Assembly: GCA_900769785.1 (NCBI GenBank)
Contig: CAAGHV010000153.1
Span: 1-6,493, forward strand
DNA length: 6,493 nucleotides
Direction: 5' to 3'
Origin: Bacteroidales bacterium
GTDB taxonomy: Bacteria > Bacteroidota > Bacteroidia > Bacteroidales > P3
The notes under the pieces are model-generated. The model saw nothing but the letters and a program-made list of their open reading frames with translations. It searched no databases and had not been told where the DNA came from. Below are positions 5,709 through 6,493 of this stretch, in pieces (positions within the stretch are counted from its first letter, which is position 1; the number at the start of each line of letters is the position of its first letter). Made by a program: the position numbers and the translations under genes.

Positions 5709-6493
5709 TTCTTGAGATATGCAAACAATACTCAAAAAATTTAGTCAACGAATTTGGAAATACAACCAAAAGAGGCGTTGTACCTAAGTTTTCAGACCTC
5801 GAAGTGATTGCTCTTTCATTGACTGCTGAAGCTATGAGTATAGATAGTGAAAATTGTTTATTCGTAAGGCTTCAATCATATAAAACTGAATTTCCAAATC
5901 TTATTTCAAGACGACAATACAATGCCCGACGTAAGAAAACCAGTAAATTATGTAATATAATCAGAGAACGTATTGCTAATGAAATTGACGGAAATGAAAC
6001 ATACTTTTGCATTGATTCTAAACCAATTGAAGTTTGTAGAAGATCAAGAGCATCAAGGTGTAAATTAGGTAAACAGAACTATGACACAGCTCCTGCTTTT
6101 GGATATTGTGCATCTCAAAATACCTACTATTATGGATACAAGTTACATGCAGTTTGTGGTCTTAGTGGTGTTATTCATTCCTATGATATCACAAAAGCTA
6201 ACGTTCATGACATCAATTATTTAAATGATGTAAAATATGATTATCATGATTGCACAATAATTGGAGATAGAGGATACATCAGTAAAACTATGCAATTGAA
6301 CCTGTTCGAAGAAGCTAAAATAGAGTTGGAAGTACCACATAGATTGAATCAAAAGAACTGGAAACCAATATTTATACCTTATGCAAAAGCTAGAAAACGT
6401 ATCGAAACCGATTTCTCGCAATTCGTTGACCAATTCATGCTTAATAGAAACTATGCAAAACAAATAGAGGGTTTTATGACTAGAATTATTAAT
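5675..6493 (+). CDS. IS982-family DDE transposase, N-terminal 273 residues (continues past right edge)
   Basis: Open from an ATG at 5675 to the right edge with no stop. The N-terminal part contains KYGKILEICKQYS (residues 8-20) and a RGVVPKFSDLEVIALSLTAE block (about 33-52), a typical IS982 opening. Catalytic residues are visible in order: D114 in YFCIDSKPIEVC, D198 in IIGDRGYIS, and E244 in KRIETDFSQ. The conserved YYGYKLHAVCG segment is at about 152-162. By family the enzyme cuts and rejoins the element's ends by DDE chemistry. Most of a roughly 290-300-residue protein is present and no frameshift or internal stop is seen, so the copy could be active. The start was chosen because the family homology begins immediately after it; no Shine-Dalgarno sequence is present and the start lies within a strong potential stem. 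The minus-strand frame at 6221-6463 is a shadow. Confidence 0.92.
   Translation, partial: MKHNFCTKYGKILEICKQYSKNLVNEFGNTTKRGVVPKFSDLEVIALSLTAEAMSIDSENCLFVRLQSYKTEFPNLISRRQYNARRKKTSKLCNIIRERIANEIDGNETYFCIDSKPIEVCRRSRASRCKLGKQNYDTAPAFGYCASQNTYYYGYKLHAVCGLSGVIHSYDITKANVHDINYLNDVKYDYHDCTIIGDRGYISKTMQLNLFEEAKIELEVPHRLNQKNWKPIFIPYAKARKRIETDFSQFVDQFMLNRNYAKQIEGFMTRIIN

Larger units (their letters stand above)
5568..6493 (+). mobile_element. IS982-family insertion sequence, left part (right end outside the window)
   Basis: The transposase at 5675 defines the element. The left boundary is tentative: the ACCC at 5568 is the best candidate terminus, leaving 107 bp of leader before the transposase. Family members are about 1.0-1.15 kb, so the right terminal repeat should lie within roughly 200 bp beyond the edge. 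No target-site duplication can be tested without that end. Confidence 0.7.

Overview
The window looks like Bacteroidota DNA, most likely order Bacteroidales. Four things point there: AT-rich sequence; promoters of the TTTG / TAnnTTTG type instead of the E. coli type; start codons without clear Shine-Dalgarno sequences; and Bacteroidales-style gene content (an 826-residue YfhO-like membrane protein, a run of small 'C-K-K-E' lipoproteins, and a Bacteroidetes-type IS982 transposase). The species cannot be named from the sequence alone.

Layout. Positions 1-827 (minus strand) hold the first 275 codons of a GT4-type glycosyltransferase, which runs off the left edge. A 178-bp divergent promoter region follows. 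A complete plus-strand gene for a YfhO-family polytopic membrane protein lies at 1006-3486 and ends at a strong intrinsic terminator. The convergent gap 3487-3796 also holds two smaller hairpins and the terminator of the next, opposite-strand operon. That operon (5108 down to 3797, minus strand) encodes three small predicted lipoproteins. They are coupled by a 4-bp overlap and a 2-bp gap and are driven from a good Bacteroidetes promoter at 5158-5188.

Positions 5109-5674 carry no convincing gene but much structure: four copies of a TCACGAGG-like octamer spaced exactly 22 bp apart, a 15-bp inverted repeat that may mark an insertion-sequence end, and two long interleaved inverted repeats over the transposase start codon. 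From 5675 to the right edge runs an intact but right-truncated IS982-family transposase with all three DDE catalytic residues.

Functionally, the glycosyltransferase and the YfhO-like protein (a GT-C-type membrane enzyme by family) could both serve envelope glycan assembly. They are divergently transcribed, so a shared pathway is only an inference. The lipoprotein operon is probably cell-envelope located with unknown role. The most unusual feature is the A-B-A'-B' inverted-repeat arrangement at 5608-5708, which could control translation of the transposase.
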